Positions 25,729 to 36,342 are shown, numbered from the stretch's first letter. The stretch: 38,501 bases of DNA from Ideonella azotifigens (GCF_006519715.1 NZ_VIDT01000004.1:1-38501); one strand, 5' to 3'. Made by a program: numbers and translations. Notes: a model not told the origin generated them from the sequence alone.

Positions 25729-27037
25729 GTGGGGGAAATTCACAGACCTGCTCTCTGCCATCGTGGACAACCGAGGCAAGACTTGCCCGGTTGGTGACAG
25801 CGGCTTGCCACTCATCGCCACGAACTGCATCAATGCTGACGATCTTTATCCGCGATATGAAACGAAGCGCTTCGTTTCAGACGAAACCTACAGAACATGG
25901 TTTCGTGGGCATCCGAAACCGGGTGACATTCTCTTTATCTGCAAGGGGAGTCCTGGCCGTACCAACTGGGTTCCCGATCCAGTTGATTTCTGTATTGCCC
26001 AAGATATGGTTGCAGTAAGGGCAAATCCTGCAAAGGTTTACCCCAAATATCTGTTTGCGACATTGCGCTCTGAGGTTGTGCAGTCCCAAATTGACAACAT
26101 GCATGTCGGCACAATGATCCCGCATTTCAAGAAGGGAGACTTCGACAAGCTTCGGATTCCCTTGCTTGATAGCGTGGCACAGGTGGGTGTTGGCGATTTT
26201 TATTTTGATCTGGCAGAGCGAATAAACCTCCTGCGCGAAACCAACGCCACCCTCGAAGCCATCGCCCAGGCGCTGTTCAAGTCGTGGTTCGTCGATTTCG
26301 ACCCCGTGCGCGCCAAGATGGAAGGCCGTGCGCCCGAAGGCATGGACGAGGCCACGGCGGCGCTGTTTCCTGATTCGTTGGAGGAGACGGCGTTGGGGTC
26401 GGCGCCGAAGGGGTGGACTTTCAAGCCTGTCGCTGAAGTCGTTCAAGGCGTGTACGACGGCCCGCACGCGACCCCCCCGGAAGCCGAGTCGGGCGGCGTA
26501 TTCCTGGGCATCAAGAACCTGACGGGTACGGCGCTGGACTTGACCGAGATTCGGCACATCGGCGAAGACGACTGGGCCAAGTGGACCAAGCGGGTCGAGC
26601 CTCGCATTGGTGACATCGTGTTCAGCTATGAGGCTACTCTGGGATTCTTTGCCTTGGTGCCGCCGGACTTGCGGTGTTGTTTGGGGCGCCGTTTAGCGCT
26701 CATACGGCCGAATACCAGAGATGGCGCAGGGCACTTCTGGTTTCATCAGTTTGTGGCCGAACCATTTCAACGTTTGCTGGACAAGCACACCATCCACGGC
26801 GCGACGGTCAACCGCATTGCATTGAAGGAGTTTCCGTCTTACTCGGTACTCACGCCACCAGTGGCTTTGCAAATGGCCTTCGATCAGGTCGCTGCGGCCA
26901 TTTGGTCGCGGATTCATGCAAACCAGGCGCAGGCACAGGTGCTTGCACAGTGCCGGGATACCTTGCTTCCCCGTCTGATCTCCGGTCAAGTCCGCCTGCC
27001 CGAAGCAGTGCAATCGCAAGAGGAGTACGCGCTATGA
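25718..27037 (+). CDS. hsdS: Type I specificity subunit HsdS
   Basis: A 439-residue protein with two target-recognition domains (TRDs), residues about 1-165 and 220-400. They are separated by the central conserved helix '[20 protein letters not shown]' followed by '[14 protein letters not shown]', and closed by the second helix '[20 protein letters not shown]'. The two TRDs set the two halves of a split recognition sequence. TRD1 has unusually low GC for the window (24 of 60 bases in 25981-26040, counted by hand), a sign that the recognition half was acquired or exchanged. The ATG lies inside hsdM; the stop overlaps the mcrB start as ATGA. Its target sequence cannot be read from the protein. 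Confidence 0.95.
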
Positions 27038-29925
27038 CGGTGAGCGTGAGTGATCGTTATGCGATGTGGGACCAGTTTCTGGCGCGTTGGCCGCTGAAGA
27101 GCTTGGGCGAGATGACTTTGCAGCAGTACACCCAGGCGGGCGACAAAGATAGTTTCACGAACTGGCTGGAAACCGGGACGGAGGACTTGGGCTCGATGTG
27201 GGGTGGCTCGTCCTTCAAGTTTGGCGTCTATTCGCGGAAAAATCAGTCCGCCAAGACAGATGGCGAGGGCCTGCGCTACACGCAGGACTACGCATGGCTG
27301 AACAAGTATGGCGAGACGCCAGAAGTTGCCTTCCGAGAGGTTCGGACCGCCATCGTGCAGGTGGCAGAGGCGGCGAGTCGCGGAGATCTTGCCGCCATCG
27401 ACGAGGTCGACCTTGGCACGGTCACCAAATGGAAGATCGCGTTTCTGTACCAAGACCGGGCGCATCCATGTGTGTTGCCAATCTTCAAGCGCGAAAGCTT
27501 GCAGTCCTTGGTTGGACCTGGCAAACAAAGCTGTGCGGCGCTTCAGTACGCATTGACGGCGAAGCGCCACGACCTGGATCTCCTGGCCTATGGAGATGAG
27601 TTGTGGTCCGACATCCAGACCATTGAAGCGGCCAAGTTGGGCTTGGAGGCTGCTTTGGCCTATCTGGAAAGCCACGATGGCCTTCAGCCCGTCAAAGAGC
27701 CGACCAAATACCTCGCGGGCTTCAAAACCGCATCAGGCTTACAACTGGCATTGGTGAGAACCAACAACACGCCCACGCTCTGCCTCAGCCCTGGTGATTG
27801 GCTGGATGGGGTTCGCGGCGAGTTGCAAGACATCAAGTTTCATGCGGCGGACAAGCCGCGCAATAGCAACCTGGCTGCTAACGCGCCGTCGCTCGCCGTA
27901 GGGCAACCTATGGTGCAAGTGGCAGTTCCCAGTCTCAAAGCCTTGATGGACCTCTGTGAGGCCTATATCGGCGCCACCGAGTCAGAGTCCGCGGATACGC
28001 CCTCTCCCGCGCGTGCCATGCAACCCATGCTGCCCATGCCCCAGCCACCACTGAACCAAATCCTGTATGGCCCGCCGGGTACTGGCAAAACCTATGCAAC
28101 GGTGAACGCCGCGTTGGCCATCCTCGACCCGGCCTTTTTGGCTTCGCATGGTGATGACCGGGCTGCGTTGAAGGCTCGATTTGATGCGTTGATCGAAGAC
28201 CAGCGCATTCGCTTCGTGACCTTTCACCAGAGCTTCAGCTATGAAGACTTTGTGGAAGGGCTGCGAGCCACGACTTCGGAGGACGCCGGCCAGATCCGCT
28301 ACGAGATCGTGGATGGGGTGTTCAAAGTGATTTGCGAGGCGGCTGCGGCCAAGGTTGTGCTGCCGGCCGAAGCTGGGGCGGGTGCATTGCCCACGTTGGA
28401 CGTGAAGGGCCGGCGCATTTGGAAGATGTCGCTGGGCAATACCTTGGGCAGCGATGCTTCGATCTACGACGAGTGCATTGCCAGCGGCTACGCGCTGCTG
28501 GGCTATGGCGGCAAGGTTGACTTCGCCGGCTGCAAGTCTCGCGAAGAGGTGCTGCAGCGCTACCAAGCCGGTGGTTTGCGCCTGGAAAACGCGCAAACCG
28601 ACTACGGCGTGACCAGTGTCACGGCCTTTGTGGTCCGCATGAAACCGGGCGACCTGGTGGTCATCAGCGATGGCAACTTCAAGTTCCGGGCGATTGGTGA
28701 AGTCGCTGGGGACTACGCCCTCAAACCGCACAGCGAATACGACAACGACTATTCGCAGATGCGCCCCGTCAGGTGGTTGCGCACCTATGTGCCATCGCAG
28801 CCGCATGGCGAGCTGATGAACAACCAGTTCAGCCAAATGACGCTGTATGAGCTGCGGCCTGGCTCCATCGATGTGGCCAAGCTGCAACGGCTGTTGGGCG
28901 AAGGCAGGTCAGAGGTTGGCTCCGGCCAGTTGCAGCTTGGCACCGTGGGTTCCTCGGGCTACGAAATCACGCGGGTGAGCGCCGATCTGGTTGAGCTGAA
29001 CAAGCCCAACGGCAACCGCTTGGCATTTGCGATGAGCTTGTTGAACACCCTGGCAGCCGCTGTGCGGGCAGGCCAGATCAGTGTTGAAGACATTCGGCAG
29101 AAGCGGGCCGTGGAAAAGCTGCCAGGCCAGGGCTTGGAGCCGTACCTGGTGAACGGCTACCCCAACATCCTGGCGCCCTTGGTAGAGCGCCTCGCAGGAG
29201 GCGGAGCGGCTGTGCTTGGTGGCAAGGCGGGCGACGTTTCTCCGGATGCTCGAGTCTTGATCATCGACGAGATCAACCGGGGCAACATCTCCCGCATCTT
29301 CGGTGAGCTGATCACGCTGATCGAGCCCTCCAAGCGGGCCGGTGCTGACGAGGCGCTGGAGGCGGTGCTGCCGTATTCGCAAGAGTCGTTCAGCGTGCCT
29401 GGCAACGTCTACCTGATTGGGACCATGAACACGGCGGATCGCTCACTCGCGGGGCTGGACATTGCGCTGCGTCGTCGCTTTGTGTTCAAGGAGATGCCAC
29501 CTCAGCCGGATTTGCTACGCGGCGTGGAAGTGGCGGGAGTGGACTTGGGCGAGTTACTTGCCACCCTGAACCAGCGCATCGAGGCGCTGCTGGATCGCGA
29601 GCATTGCCTGGGCCACGCCTATTTCATGCCGCTCAAGGCGGCGCCTTCGTTGGCGAAGCTGTCGGAAGTGTTCCGCAATCAAGTGCTGCCGCTGCTGCAG
29701 GAGTATTTCTTCGAGGACTGGCAGCGCATTCAGTGGGTGCTGAACGACCATCGCAAAGCCAACCTGGAGCATCAGTTTGTGCAAGCAGTGCCACTGGATG
29801 CGGCGCGGCTGTTTGGACCTGGCGTGAATGTGTCGCAGCAGCGTCCGGCCTGGCGCGTCAATGGTGATGCCTTCATGCGAGCCGAGAGCTACCTGGGCGT
29901 GCTGGACGCAACGGCCGCTGTGTGA
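27034..29925 (+). CDS. mcrB: McrB-type AAA+ NTPase of a modification-dependent restriction system
   Basis: A 963-residue protein; the start is ATG 27034 overlapping the hsdS stop. Residues 1-320 form an N-terminal module with 'DSFTNWLETGTEDLGSMW', likely for DNA recognition. The motor follows: Walker A 'LYGPPGTGKT' (346-353), 'RFVTFHQSFSYEDFVEGL' (about 393), Walker B 'VLIIDEINRGNIS' (about 740), and the McrB signature 'GTMNTADRSLAGLDIALRRR' (about 796). About 165 residues (456-620) are inserted between Walker A and B; they run from 'RRIWKMSLGNTLG' to 'FSQMTLYELRPGSI' and contain 'VRMKPGDLVVISDGNFKFRA', resembling a PUA/EVE-like modified-base reader. Similar insertions occur, as I recall, in other long McrB proteins. 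It should translocate with McrC. Confidence 0.93.
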   Translation: MTVSVSDRYAMWDQFLARWPLKSLGEMTLQQYTQAGDKDSFTNWLETGTEDLGSMWGGSSFKFGVYSRKNQSAKTDGEGLRYTQDYAWLNKYGETPEVAFREVRTAIVQVAEAASRGDLAAIDEVDLGTVTKWKIAFLYQDRAHPCVLPIFKRESLQSLVGPGKQSCAALQYALTAKRHDLDLLAYGDELWSDIQTIEAAKLGLEAALAYLESHDGLQPVKEPTKYLAGFKTASGLQLALVRTNNTPTLCLSPGDWLDGVRGELQDIKFHAADKPRNSNLAANAPSLAVGQPMVQVAVPSLKALMDLCEAYIGATESESADTPSPARAMQPMLPMPQPPLNQILYGPPGTGKTYATVNAALAILDPAFLASHGDDRAALKARFDALIEDQRIRFVTFHQSFSYEDFVEGLRATTSEDAGQIRYEIVDGVFKVICEAAAAKVVLPAEAGAGALPTLDVKGRRIWKMSLGNTLGSDASIYDECIASGYALLGYGGKVDFAGCKSREEVLQRYQAGGLRLENAQTDYGVTSVTAFVVRMKPGDLVVISDGNFKFRAIGEVAGDYALKPHSEYDNDYSQMRPVRWLRTYVPSQPHGELMNNQFSQMTLYELRPGSIDVAKLQRLLGEGRSEVGSGQLQLGTVGSSGYEITRVSADLVELNKPNGNRLAFAMSLLNTLAAAVRAGQISVEDIRQKRAVEKLPGQGLEPYLVNGYPNILAPLVERLAGGGAAVLGGKAGDVSPDARVLIIDEINRGNISRIFGELITLIEPSKRAGADEALEAVLPYSQESFSVPGNVYLIGTMNTADRSLAGLDIALRRRFVFKEMPPQPDLLRGVEVAGVDLGELLATLNQRIEALLDREHCLGHAYFMPLKAAPSLAKLSEVFRNQVLPLLQEYFFEDWQRIQWVLNDHRKANLEHQFVQAVPLDAARLFGPGVNVSQQRPAWRVNGDAFMRAESYLGVLDATAAV

Positions 29926-31256
29926 ATACGGTCATCAGCGTCCGCGAGCACGCGTGGCTGAGCACGACGCCTCAGCCACCGTCCTTGGACTGTGCGCAGA
30001 TCAGCGAGAGTGCCTTCGATCATCTTTGCCAGGTCAGCGAGCTGTTTTCACGCAGTGGCGCGCCCTTGGCTCAGCTGGAGGGCAGGCGGCGCTTGAAGCT
30101 GGACAACTACGTGGGCGTGATTTGCACGCCTTGCGGCACCACGCTGGAAGTGTTGCCCAAGCTCCACGAGTTGGAAGACAGCGTGGCGGGCAGCCGGGCA
30201 CTGTTGCGCAAACTGATCCAGGCGAGTTTGAACTTGTCCGCCCGCGAGGTGGGGCAGGCGGCCATTGAGCGGTTCGATGCGCCATTGTCCGAGTGGGTGA
30301 TGCGCCGATTTCTGGACGAGCTGGACACCGTGGTGAAGCGAGGCCTGCGCTTCGACTACCACCGACTGGAAGAGGAACTGCCCTTTGTGCGAGGTCAACT
30401 GGATTTGAAGGCGCAGCTGCGCCAGCCACCCGGCAAGGCGCACCGCTTCCACGTTCGACACGACGTTTACTTGCCAGACCGCGCGGAGAATCGGCTTCTC
30501 AGGTTGGCACTGGAGCGCGTGCGCGTGGCCACGCAGGACCCGGACAGCTGGCGCTTGGCGCAGGAGCTGAGCATGCGATTGATCGAGGTGCCATCCAGTC
30601 GGCATGTCCCCGGTGACTTCCGAGCCTGGGGCAGTGATCGGTTGATGGCGCACTACCGCGCCGTGAAGCCCTGGTGTGAGCTGATCTTGAATCGCTTGAT
30701 GCCGCTGGCCGTGTTGGGCGTGCATCAGGGGTTGAGCCTGCTGTTCCCGATGGAGAAGCTGTTCGAGCGTCACGTGGCGGCCTGGCTGCGCCAACACGTG
30801 CTGCCGGAGGTGGGCATTCGCACGCCGGCCGCCAGCGAGGCGCTTTGCCTGCATTTGGATCGGCCCATGTTCCGGTTGGAGCCGGATGTCCTGCTGCGCA
30901 TGGGCGCGGTGCGCCGCGTGCTGGACATGAAATGGAAGCGGCTGGATGCGGGCAACCGCGAGCAGAAGTACCAGTTGAGCCAATCCGACCTGTATCAGAT
31001 GTTCGCTTACGGCCACAAGTACCTGGCAGGCGCTGGGCAGATGGCGCTGATCTATCCGCGATCGGCCAAGTTCAGCCAGCCGCTGCCACCATTTGATTTC
31101 AACGGCGGCATGCGGCTGCATGTGCTGCCGTTTGATCTGGACCGGGACGAATTGGTCGGGGCTGAGCGGGTGCTGGCAGGATTCAGCGACCGCTGGTCTG
31201 CGGTGCCGAAGGTCGATGGCGCAGTGCTGTGCGCCATTGAAACCAAGCTTTCATAA
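29922..31256 (+). CDS. mcrC: McrC-type nuclease subunit
   Basis: A 444-residue protein starting at GTG 29922, overlapping the mcrB stop as GTGA. Residues 1-110 are the McrC N-terminal domain that contacts the McrB ring ('LKLDNYVGVICTPCGTTLEV' then 'LPKL'). The C-terminal part is a PD-(D/E)xK nuclease: Asp322 in 'RLEPDVLL', then Asp335-x-Lys337 in 'VLDMKWKRL', with a following 'QSDLYQMFAYGHKY' helix typical of McrC. With McrB it forms an NTP-driven DNA cutter directed by modified bases. A 63-base gap with palindromes separates it from fic. Confidence 0.94.
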   Translation: MNTVISVREHAWLSTTPQPPSLDCAQISESAFDHLCQVSELFSRSGAPLAQLEGRRRLKLDNYVGVICTPCGTTLEVLPKLHELEDSVAGSRALLRKLIQASLNLSAREVGQAAIERFDAPLSEWVMRRFLDELDTVVKRGLRFDYHRLEEELPFVRGQLDLKAQLRQPPGKAHRFHVRHDVYLPDRAENRLLRLALERVRVATQDPDSWRLAQELSMRLIEVPSSRHVPGDFRAWGSDRLMAHYRAVKPWCELILNRLMPLAVLGVHQGLSLLFPMEKLFERHVAAWLRQHVLPEVGIRTPAASEALCLHLDRPMFRLEPDVLLRMGAVRRVLDMKWKRLDAGNREQKYQLSQSDLYQMFAYGHKYLAGAGQMALIYPRSAKFSQPLPPFDFNGGMRLHVLPFDLDRDELVGAERVLAGFSDRWSAVPKVDGAVLCAIETKLS

Positions 31257-31265
31257 GACCGCTTC

Positions 31266-31313
31266 GTATTAAAGAATGCTTTAATACAAGCCCACTCATT
31301 CAAAGAATCTTTG
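31266..31313. promoter_or_regulatory. Two related palindromes upstream of fic, candidate operators
   Basis: GTATTAAAG-AATG-CTTTAATAC (31266-31287) is a 9-bp perfect inverted repeat, and CAAAG-AAT-CTTTG (31301-31313) a 5-bp one ending seven bases before the fic ATG. Both share the core AAAGAAT(G)CTTT. The region is AT-rich in a GC-rich island. Neither is followed by a U-tract, so binding sites are likelier than terminators. The Fic protein has a C-terminal winged-helix domain and could bind them. Confidence 0.55.
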
Positions 31314-31319
31314 CATGTG

Positions 31320-32465
31320 ATGCGCAGCACTGGCAGCTTGGTCACGACCACCACCCTGGGTGAAGCCGTTCAGGCGTTTGTGCCATGTCCGTTGCCGCCG
31401 AGCGAGCCGGCACTGGACCTGGCCGGCTTCGAGCCTGCCCATCGTGCGGCCGAGGTGGCCCTGGCCAGGCTGGCCGGCGTTTCGGGCTTGGTGCCTTCGG
31501 TGGACTGGCTGCTCTACAGCGCCATTCGCAAGGAGGCTTTGCTGACCTCGCAGATCGAGGGCACGCAGGCCACGCTGGACGACTTGTTCGAGGACGAAGC
31601 GGGCTTTGCCGTTGCCAACACCGAGGACGTGGAGGAGGTGACGAACTACCTGCGCGCTTTTCGGCTGGTGCGCGAGCAGTTGCAGGACCCGCACGGCTTG
31701 CCGATCAGTGTGCGGCTGCTGTGCGAGGCGCATCGGCTGTTGCTGGATGGTGTGCGGGGTGCGGGCAAGCAACCGGGTGAGCTGCGCCGCTCGCAGAACT
31801 GGATCGGCGGCACGCGGCCTGGCAATGCGGTGTTCGTGCCGCCGCCGGCAGATCGCATTGGTGCCTTGTTGGGCGACCTGGAGCGCTTCATCCATGCACC
31901 TGCCGGCGGCTTGCCGCCGTTGGTGAAGATTGCGCTGGTGCATGCCCAGTTCGAAACCATCCACCCCTTTCTGGATGGCAATGGCCGCATAGGCCGCCTG
32001 CTGATCGCCGCTTTGCTGGAACATTGGGCCTTGCTGCCCGAGCCCCTGATGTACCTGAGCGGATACCTGAAGCAACACCAGGCCGAGTACTACCGGCGTT
32101 TGTCTCTTGTTCGCTCACAAGGCGACTGGGAAGGCTGGGTGGGCTTTTTCCTGGGGGGCGTTGAGGCCGCAGCTGCGCAAGCGGAGCGGGGCATTGTGGC
32201 CATTGCCAGCCTGGTGGCGGCCGACAGGCGGCTGCTGTTGGATTCCCCCAAGGCCGGCCCCGCCAGCTACCGGCTGTTCGAGATGCTGCCGATGATGCCG
32301 CGCTTCACCGTGGAGCAGGTGCGGCACAAACTGGGCACGAGTTTTCCGACGGCCAACGCAGCGGTGCAGGTGCTGGCCGCGCTGGGCATCGTGGCCGAAC
32401 TGACCGGACAAAAGAAGAACCGCAGCTACAGCTATCCGGCCTACATCGCGCTGCTCACGCGCTGA
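31320..32465 (+). CDS. Fic-family protein (AMP-transferase type) with C-terminal winged helix
   Basis: A 381-residue Fic protein. The active-site motif 'HPFLDGNGRIGR' (His215) is intact, so AMP (or another nucleotide) transfer to a protein hydroxyl is expected. An inhibitory-helix motif [S/T]xxxE[G/N] is seen as 'TSQIEG' (Thr76-Gly81), upstream of the Fic core as in class II Fic proteins. A C-terminal winged helix-turn-helix ('FTVEQVRHKLGTSFPTANAA' to 'YPAYIALLTR', about 315-381) could bind DNA. I chose ATG 31320 over TTG 31311 and GTG 31317. It lies between mcrC and hsdR on the same strand, 18 bases before hsdR. Its target and role in defence are unknown. Confidence 0.92.
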   Translation: MRSTGSLVTTTTLGEAVQAFVPCPLPPSEPALDLAGFEPAHRAAEVALARLAGVSGLVPSVDWLLYSAIRKEALLTSQIEGTQATLDDLFEDEAGFAVANTEDVEEVTNYLRAFRLVREQLQDPHGLPISVRLLCEAHRLLLDGVRGAGKQPGELRRSQNWIGGTRPGNAVFVPPPADRIGALLGDLERFIHAPAGGLPPLVKIALVHAQFETIHPFLDGNGRIGRLLIAALLEHWALLPEPLMYLSGYLKQHQAEYYRRLSLVRSQGDWEGWVGFFLGGVEAAAAQAERGIVAIASLVAADRRLLLDSPKAGPASYRLFEMLPMMPRFTVEQVRHKLGTSFPTANAAVQVLAALGIVAELTGQKKNRSYSYPAYIALLTR

Positions 32466-32483
32466 ACCCCTACCTGAACGCGC

Positions 32484-35400
32484 ATGACCGAAGACCAACT
32501 CGAACAGGAAACCCTGGGCTGGCTGGCCGAGCTGGGCTATGCGGTGCAGCATGGGCTGGACATTGCGCCAGACGGCGCCAACCCTCAGCGCGCGGACTAC
32601 CGGCAGGTGGTGCTGCCGTTCCGGCTGCGCGAGGCCATTCAGCGGCTGAATCCTCAGGTGCCCACGGCGGCGCGGGAAGACGCGCTGCAGCAGGTGCTGA
32701 ACCTGGGGGTGCCGGCCTTGCTGTCGGCCAACCGGGCGTTCCACAAGCTGCTGGTGGGCGGCGTGCCGGTGCAGTACCAGCTGGACGGCGAAACCCGCGG
32801 CGATTTTGTGCGGCTGGTGGATTGGGCCGATGCCTCGCGCAACGAGTTCTGGGCCGTCAACCAGTTCAGCATCAAAGGCCCGCGCCACACGCGCCGTCCG
32901 GACATCATCCTGTTCGTCAATGGCCTGCCGCTGGTGCTGCTGGAGTTGAAGAACCCGGCCGACCAGGCGGCCGACATCTGGAAGGCGCACGACCAGATCG
33001 AGACCTACAAGGCCCAGATCCCGGACGTGTTCCAGTACAACGAAGTGCTGGTGATCACCGACGGCACGGATGCGCGCCTGGGCTCGCTCTCGGCCAATGC
33101 CGAGCGCTTCATGCAGTGGCGCACGATTGACGGCGTGGCGCTGGACCCGTTGGGCGAGTTCAACGAGCTGGAGACGCTGGTGCGGGGCGCATTGGCGCCG
33201 CGCCTGCTGCTGGACTACCTGCGGTTTTTCGTGCTGTTCGAGGACGACGGCACGCTGGTCAAGAAGATTGCCGGCTACCACCAGTTCCACGCGGTGCGGG
33301 CGGCGATCGAGCATGTGGTGGCGGCTTCGCGCGCCGACAGTCCGGCAGCGCTGCAGGGCAAAGGCGGCGTGGTGTGGCACACGCAGGGCAGCGGCAAGAG
33401 CATCACCATGACCTGCTTCGCGGCCAGGGTGATGCAGGAGCCTTTGATGCAGAACCCGACCATCGTCGTCATCACCGACCGCAACGACCTGGATGGCCAG
33501 TTGTTCGGCGTGTTCAGCCTGGCGCAGGACCTGCTGCGCGAGCAGCCGGCGCAAGCCAGCACGCGGCAGTCGCTGCGCCAGTTGCTGGGCGGGCGGCCAT
33601 CGGGTGGCATCGTCTTCGCCACGATCCAGAAGTTCATGCCTGGCGAGGACGAGGACATGTTCCCGGTGCTGTCCGACCGCCGGAACATCGTGGTGATTGC
33701 CGACGAGGCGCATCGCACGCAATACGGCTTCGAGGCGAAGCTGAAGACGCGCAAGCTGCGGCCAGATGCGGATGCGGGCAAGAGCCCGGCACGGGCCATC
33801 GTGGCCAACGATGGTTCACCGCTGGTGACGGCGCTGACAGCGGACTTTGTCCCGCCAAGCTATGCGGCCTCCTACCAGGTGGGCTATGCCCAGCACCTGC
33901 GGGACGCGCTGCCGCACGCCACCTTCGTGGCCTTCACCGGCACGCCGGTGAGTGCGGCCGACCGCGACACACGTGCAGTCTTCGGCGACTACATCCATGT
34001 CTACGACATGCAGCAGGCCAAGGAAGACGGCGCCACGGTGGCCATCTACTACGAAAGCCGGCTGGCCAAGCTCAAGCTGAAGCAGGAAGACCTGGCGCTG
34101 CTGGACGACGAAGTCGACGAGCTGGCCGAGGACGAGGAGGAAAGCACGCAGGCGCAGCTCAAATCGCGCTGGGCGGCGCTGGAAAAGGTGGTGGGTGCCG
34201 AGCCGCGCGTGGCCAGTGTGGCGGCGGACCTGGTGGCGCACTTCGAGGAGCGCAACAAGGCCCAGGAAGGCAAGGCCATGGTGGTGACCATGAGCCGCGA
34301 CATTTGCGTGCACCTCTACAACGAGATCATCAAGCTGCGCCCGGATTGGCATGACGACGACCCCGAGCGCGGCGCCATCAAGATCGTCATGACCGGCAGC
34401 GCCAGCGACAAGGCCTTGCTGCGGCCACACATCTACAGCGGCCAGGTGAAGAAGCGGCTGGAAAAGCGCTTCAAGGATCCCAAGGACCCGCTGCAACTGG
34501 TCATCGTGCGGGACATGTGGCTGACAGGCTTCGACGCGCCTTGCGTGCACACCATGTACGTGGACAAGCCAATGAAGGGGCACAACCTGATGCAGGCGAT
34601 TGCCCGCGTCAACCGCGTGTTCTGCGACAAGCAGGGCGGCCTGGTGGTGGACTACATCGGCATTGGCAATGAGCTCAAGGCCGCGATGAAGGAGTACACC
34701 GCCAGCCAGGGCCGTGGCCGGCCGGCGGTGGACGCGCACGAAGCGCTGTCAGTGCTGCTGGAGAAGCTCGATGTGCTGCGCGCCATGCTGCACGGCTTTG
34801 ACTACTCGGCCTTCAAGATCGGCGGCCACAAGACGCTGGCGGGCGCTGCCAACCATGTGCTGGGCCTGAAAGCCGAGCCAAAGGACAGCCAGCGGGATGG
34901 CAAGAAGCGTTTTGCGGACGCGGCGCTGGCCTTGAGCAAGGCCTTCAGCCTGTGCTGCACGCTGGACGAGGCCAAGGCCGTGCGTGACGAGGTGGCGTTT
35001 CTTCAAGCCGTGAAGGTCATCCTGACCAAGCGCGACCTCAGCACGCAGAAGAAGACCGATACCCAACGCGACGCGGCCATTCGCCAGATCATCAGCCAGG
35101 CGGTGGTCAGCGAGCGGGTGGTCGACATCTTCGATGCCGTGGGCCTGGAGAAGCCCAACATCGGCCTGCTGGACGATGCCTTCCTGGCGCAGGTGAAGAA
35201 CCTGCCGGAGCGCAACCTGGCGGTTGAACTGCTGGAGCGCCTGCTGGAAGGCGAAATCAAGAGCAAGTTCGCCAGCAACGTGGTGCAGCAGAAGAAGTTT
35301 TCCGAGCTGCTGAGCGGCGTGATCACGCGCTACCAGAACCGCAGCATCGAGACGGCGCAGGTCATGGAAGAACTGGTCGAGATGGCCAAGAAATTCCGCG

Positions 35401-35711
35401 CCGCAGCCAGCCGGGGTGAGCAACTGGGCCTGACAGAAGACGAGGTGAAGTTCTACGACGCGCTGGCCAGCAACGAATCAGCGGTCAAGGAACTGACCGA
35501 TGAAACGCTGAAGAAGATCGCCCACGAACTGACCGAGAGCCTGCGCAAAAACGTCACCGTGGATTGGTCGCAGCGTGAAAGCGTGCGAGCCAGCCTTCGA
35601 TTGATGGTCAAGCGGGTGCTGCGCAAGTACAAGTACCCACCAGACAAAGCCGATGCGGCTGTGGAGCTGGTGTTGCAGCAGGCCGATGCGCTGGGAGAGG
35701 CCTGGGCCTGA
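32484..35711 (+). CDS. hsdR: Type I restriction endonuclease/translocase subunit HsdR
   Basis: A 1075-residue motor-nuclease. The N-terminal nuclease has Asp140 in '[11 protein letters not shown]' and Glu154-x-Lys156 in 'LVLLELKN'. The SF2 motor follows, with Walker A '[11 protein letters not shown]' (Lys305), '[14 protein letters not shown]', 'DEAH' at 407-410, '[10 protein letters not shown]' and '[20 protein letters not shown]'. C-terminal residues from about 750 form the helical part that docks to the HsdM-HsdS core. It cuts DNA lacking the HsdS-defined methylation after ATP-driven translocation. Its separation from hsdMS by mcrBC and fic is unusual. It is probably co-transcribed with fic, 18 bases upstream. 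Confidence 0.96.
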   Translation: MTEDQLEQETLGWLAELGYAVQHGLDIAPDGANPQRADYRQVVLPFRLREAIQRLNPQVPTAAREDALQQVLNLGVPALLSANRAFHKLLVGGVPVQYQLDGETRGDFVRLVDWADASRNEFWAVNQFSIKGPRHTRRPDIILFVNGLPLVLLELKNPADQAADIWKAHDQIETYKAQIPDVFQYNEVLVITDGTDARLGSLSANAERFMQWRTIDGVALDPLGEFNELETLVRGALAPRLLLDYLRFFVLFEDDGTLVKKIAGYHQFHAVRAAIEHVVAASRADSPAALQGKGGVVWHTQGSGKSITMTCFAARVMQEPLMQNPTIVVITDRNDLDGQLFGVFSLAQDLLREQPAQASTRQSLRQLLGGRPSGGIVFATIQKFMPGEDEDMFPVLSDRRNIVVIADEAHRTQYGFEAKLKTRKLRPDADAGKSPARAIVANDGSPLVTALTADFVPPSYAASYQVGYAQHLRDALPHATFVAFTGTPVSAADRDTRAVFGDYIHVYDMQQAKEDGATVAIYYESRLAKLKLKQEDLALLDDEVDELAEDEEESTQAQLKSRWAALEKVVGAEPRVASVAADLVAHFEERNKAQEGKAMVVTMSRDICVHLYNEIIKLRPDWHDDDPERGAIKIVMTGSASDKALLRPHIYSGQVKKRLEKRFKDPKDPLQLVIVRDMWLTGFDAPCVHTMYVDKPMKGHNLMQAIARVNRVFCDKQGGLVVDYIGIGNELKAAMKEYTASQGRGRPAVDAHEALSVLLEKLDVLRAMLHGFDYSAFKIGGHKTLAGAANHVLGLKAEPKDSQRDGKKRFADAALALSKAFSLCCTLDEAKAVRDEVAFLQAVKVILTKRDLSTQKKTDTQRDAAIRQIISQAVVSERVVDIFDAVGLEKPNIGLLDDAFLAQVKNLPERNLAVELLERLLEGEIKSKFASNVVQQKKFSELLSGVITRYQNRSIETAQVMEELVEMAKKFRAAASRGEQLGLTEDEVKFYDALASNESAVKELTDETLKKIAHELTESLRKNVTVDWSQRESVRASLRLMVKRVLRKYKYPPDKADAAVELVLQQADALGEAWA

Positions 35712-35736
35712 CCTCGCGCTTCGGCCGCCGTCAAAC

Positions 35737-36201
35737 TCAGATCGCGCTGGCCTTGCTGCCAGTGGCCACGGCAGCGGGGCCGCGGTCCTGCGTGCTGGAG
35801 ATCACTTCGACCTTTTCGAACGACGTTGCGACGCCGCTGTTCCGGCGCTCCCACTTTTCGGCGGGGGTCAGCTGGCGCGAGGTGATCTTCAGGACCTGGC
35901 GGGTCGGGTATTCGCCGGCGGCGCGGGCCTGGGCGATGGCCACGTCCTTGGCCACGCCGGTGTGAATGGCGTAGGCCGCACGGGGGCCTGGGACGAGGTG
36001 TTCTTCAACGCGGACGTTGGACGACCCGGCCTGCGCGGTATCGCTGAAACCGGCAGTCTGGCCGCCCACGGCGCGTTGGTAGATCTGTTCCGGCGAGGCG
36101 GACGAGCCAGCTGCGAACGACGAGGCGGCGGCCAAGCTGATCAGGGCGCCCAGGGCCAGGGTCTTGGCGGTCTTGGAAGCGGAAGTGTGGAGGGTGAACA
36201 T
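35737..36201 (-). CDS. Small secreted protein A, unrecognised family, tandem paralogue
   Basis: A 154-residue protein convergent with hsdR (25 bases between stops). The Sec signal peptide 'LALGALISLAAASSFA' ends near residue 31. The mature protein begins 'AGSSASPEQIYQRAVGGQ' and carries the block 'GPRAAYAIHTGVAKDVAIAQ' then 'RQVLKITSRQLTPAEKWERR', ending 'FEKVEVISS'. This block is shared with protein B next door. There are no cysteines in the mature part. GAGG lies seven bases before the ATG. I cannot assign a domain. Predicted periplasmic or secreted; function unknown. Confidence 0.8.
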   Translation of the reverse strand: MFTLHTSASKTAKTLALGALISLAAASSFAAGSSASPEQIYQRAVGGQTAGFSDTAQAGSSNVRVEEHLVPGPRAAYAIHTGVAKDVAIAQARAAGEYPTRQVLKITSRQLTPAEKWERRNSGVATSFEKVEVISSTQDRGPAAVATGSKASAI

Positions 36202-36342
36202 GGTGAAACCTCTGAGGAATGGGTCAGTGGGCTCGCTCAGGGAATCGGCACTTCGTTGTCGGTTCTGCTTGCCCTGGGTGCATTGCAGCATAGGGTTTTC
36301 ACTAGTGCTTCTGGACCTCGTTTTTGACCTCATTCGAAGTGT

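Noticed and set aside
26674-27033. N-terminal extension of McrB within hsdS
   Set aside because: Entirely inside the hsdS reading frame; the ATGA overlap at 27034 and family sequence after it give the true start.
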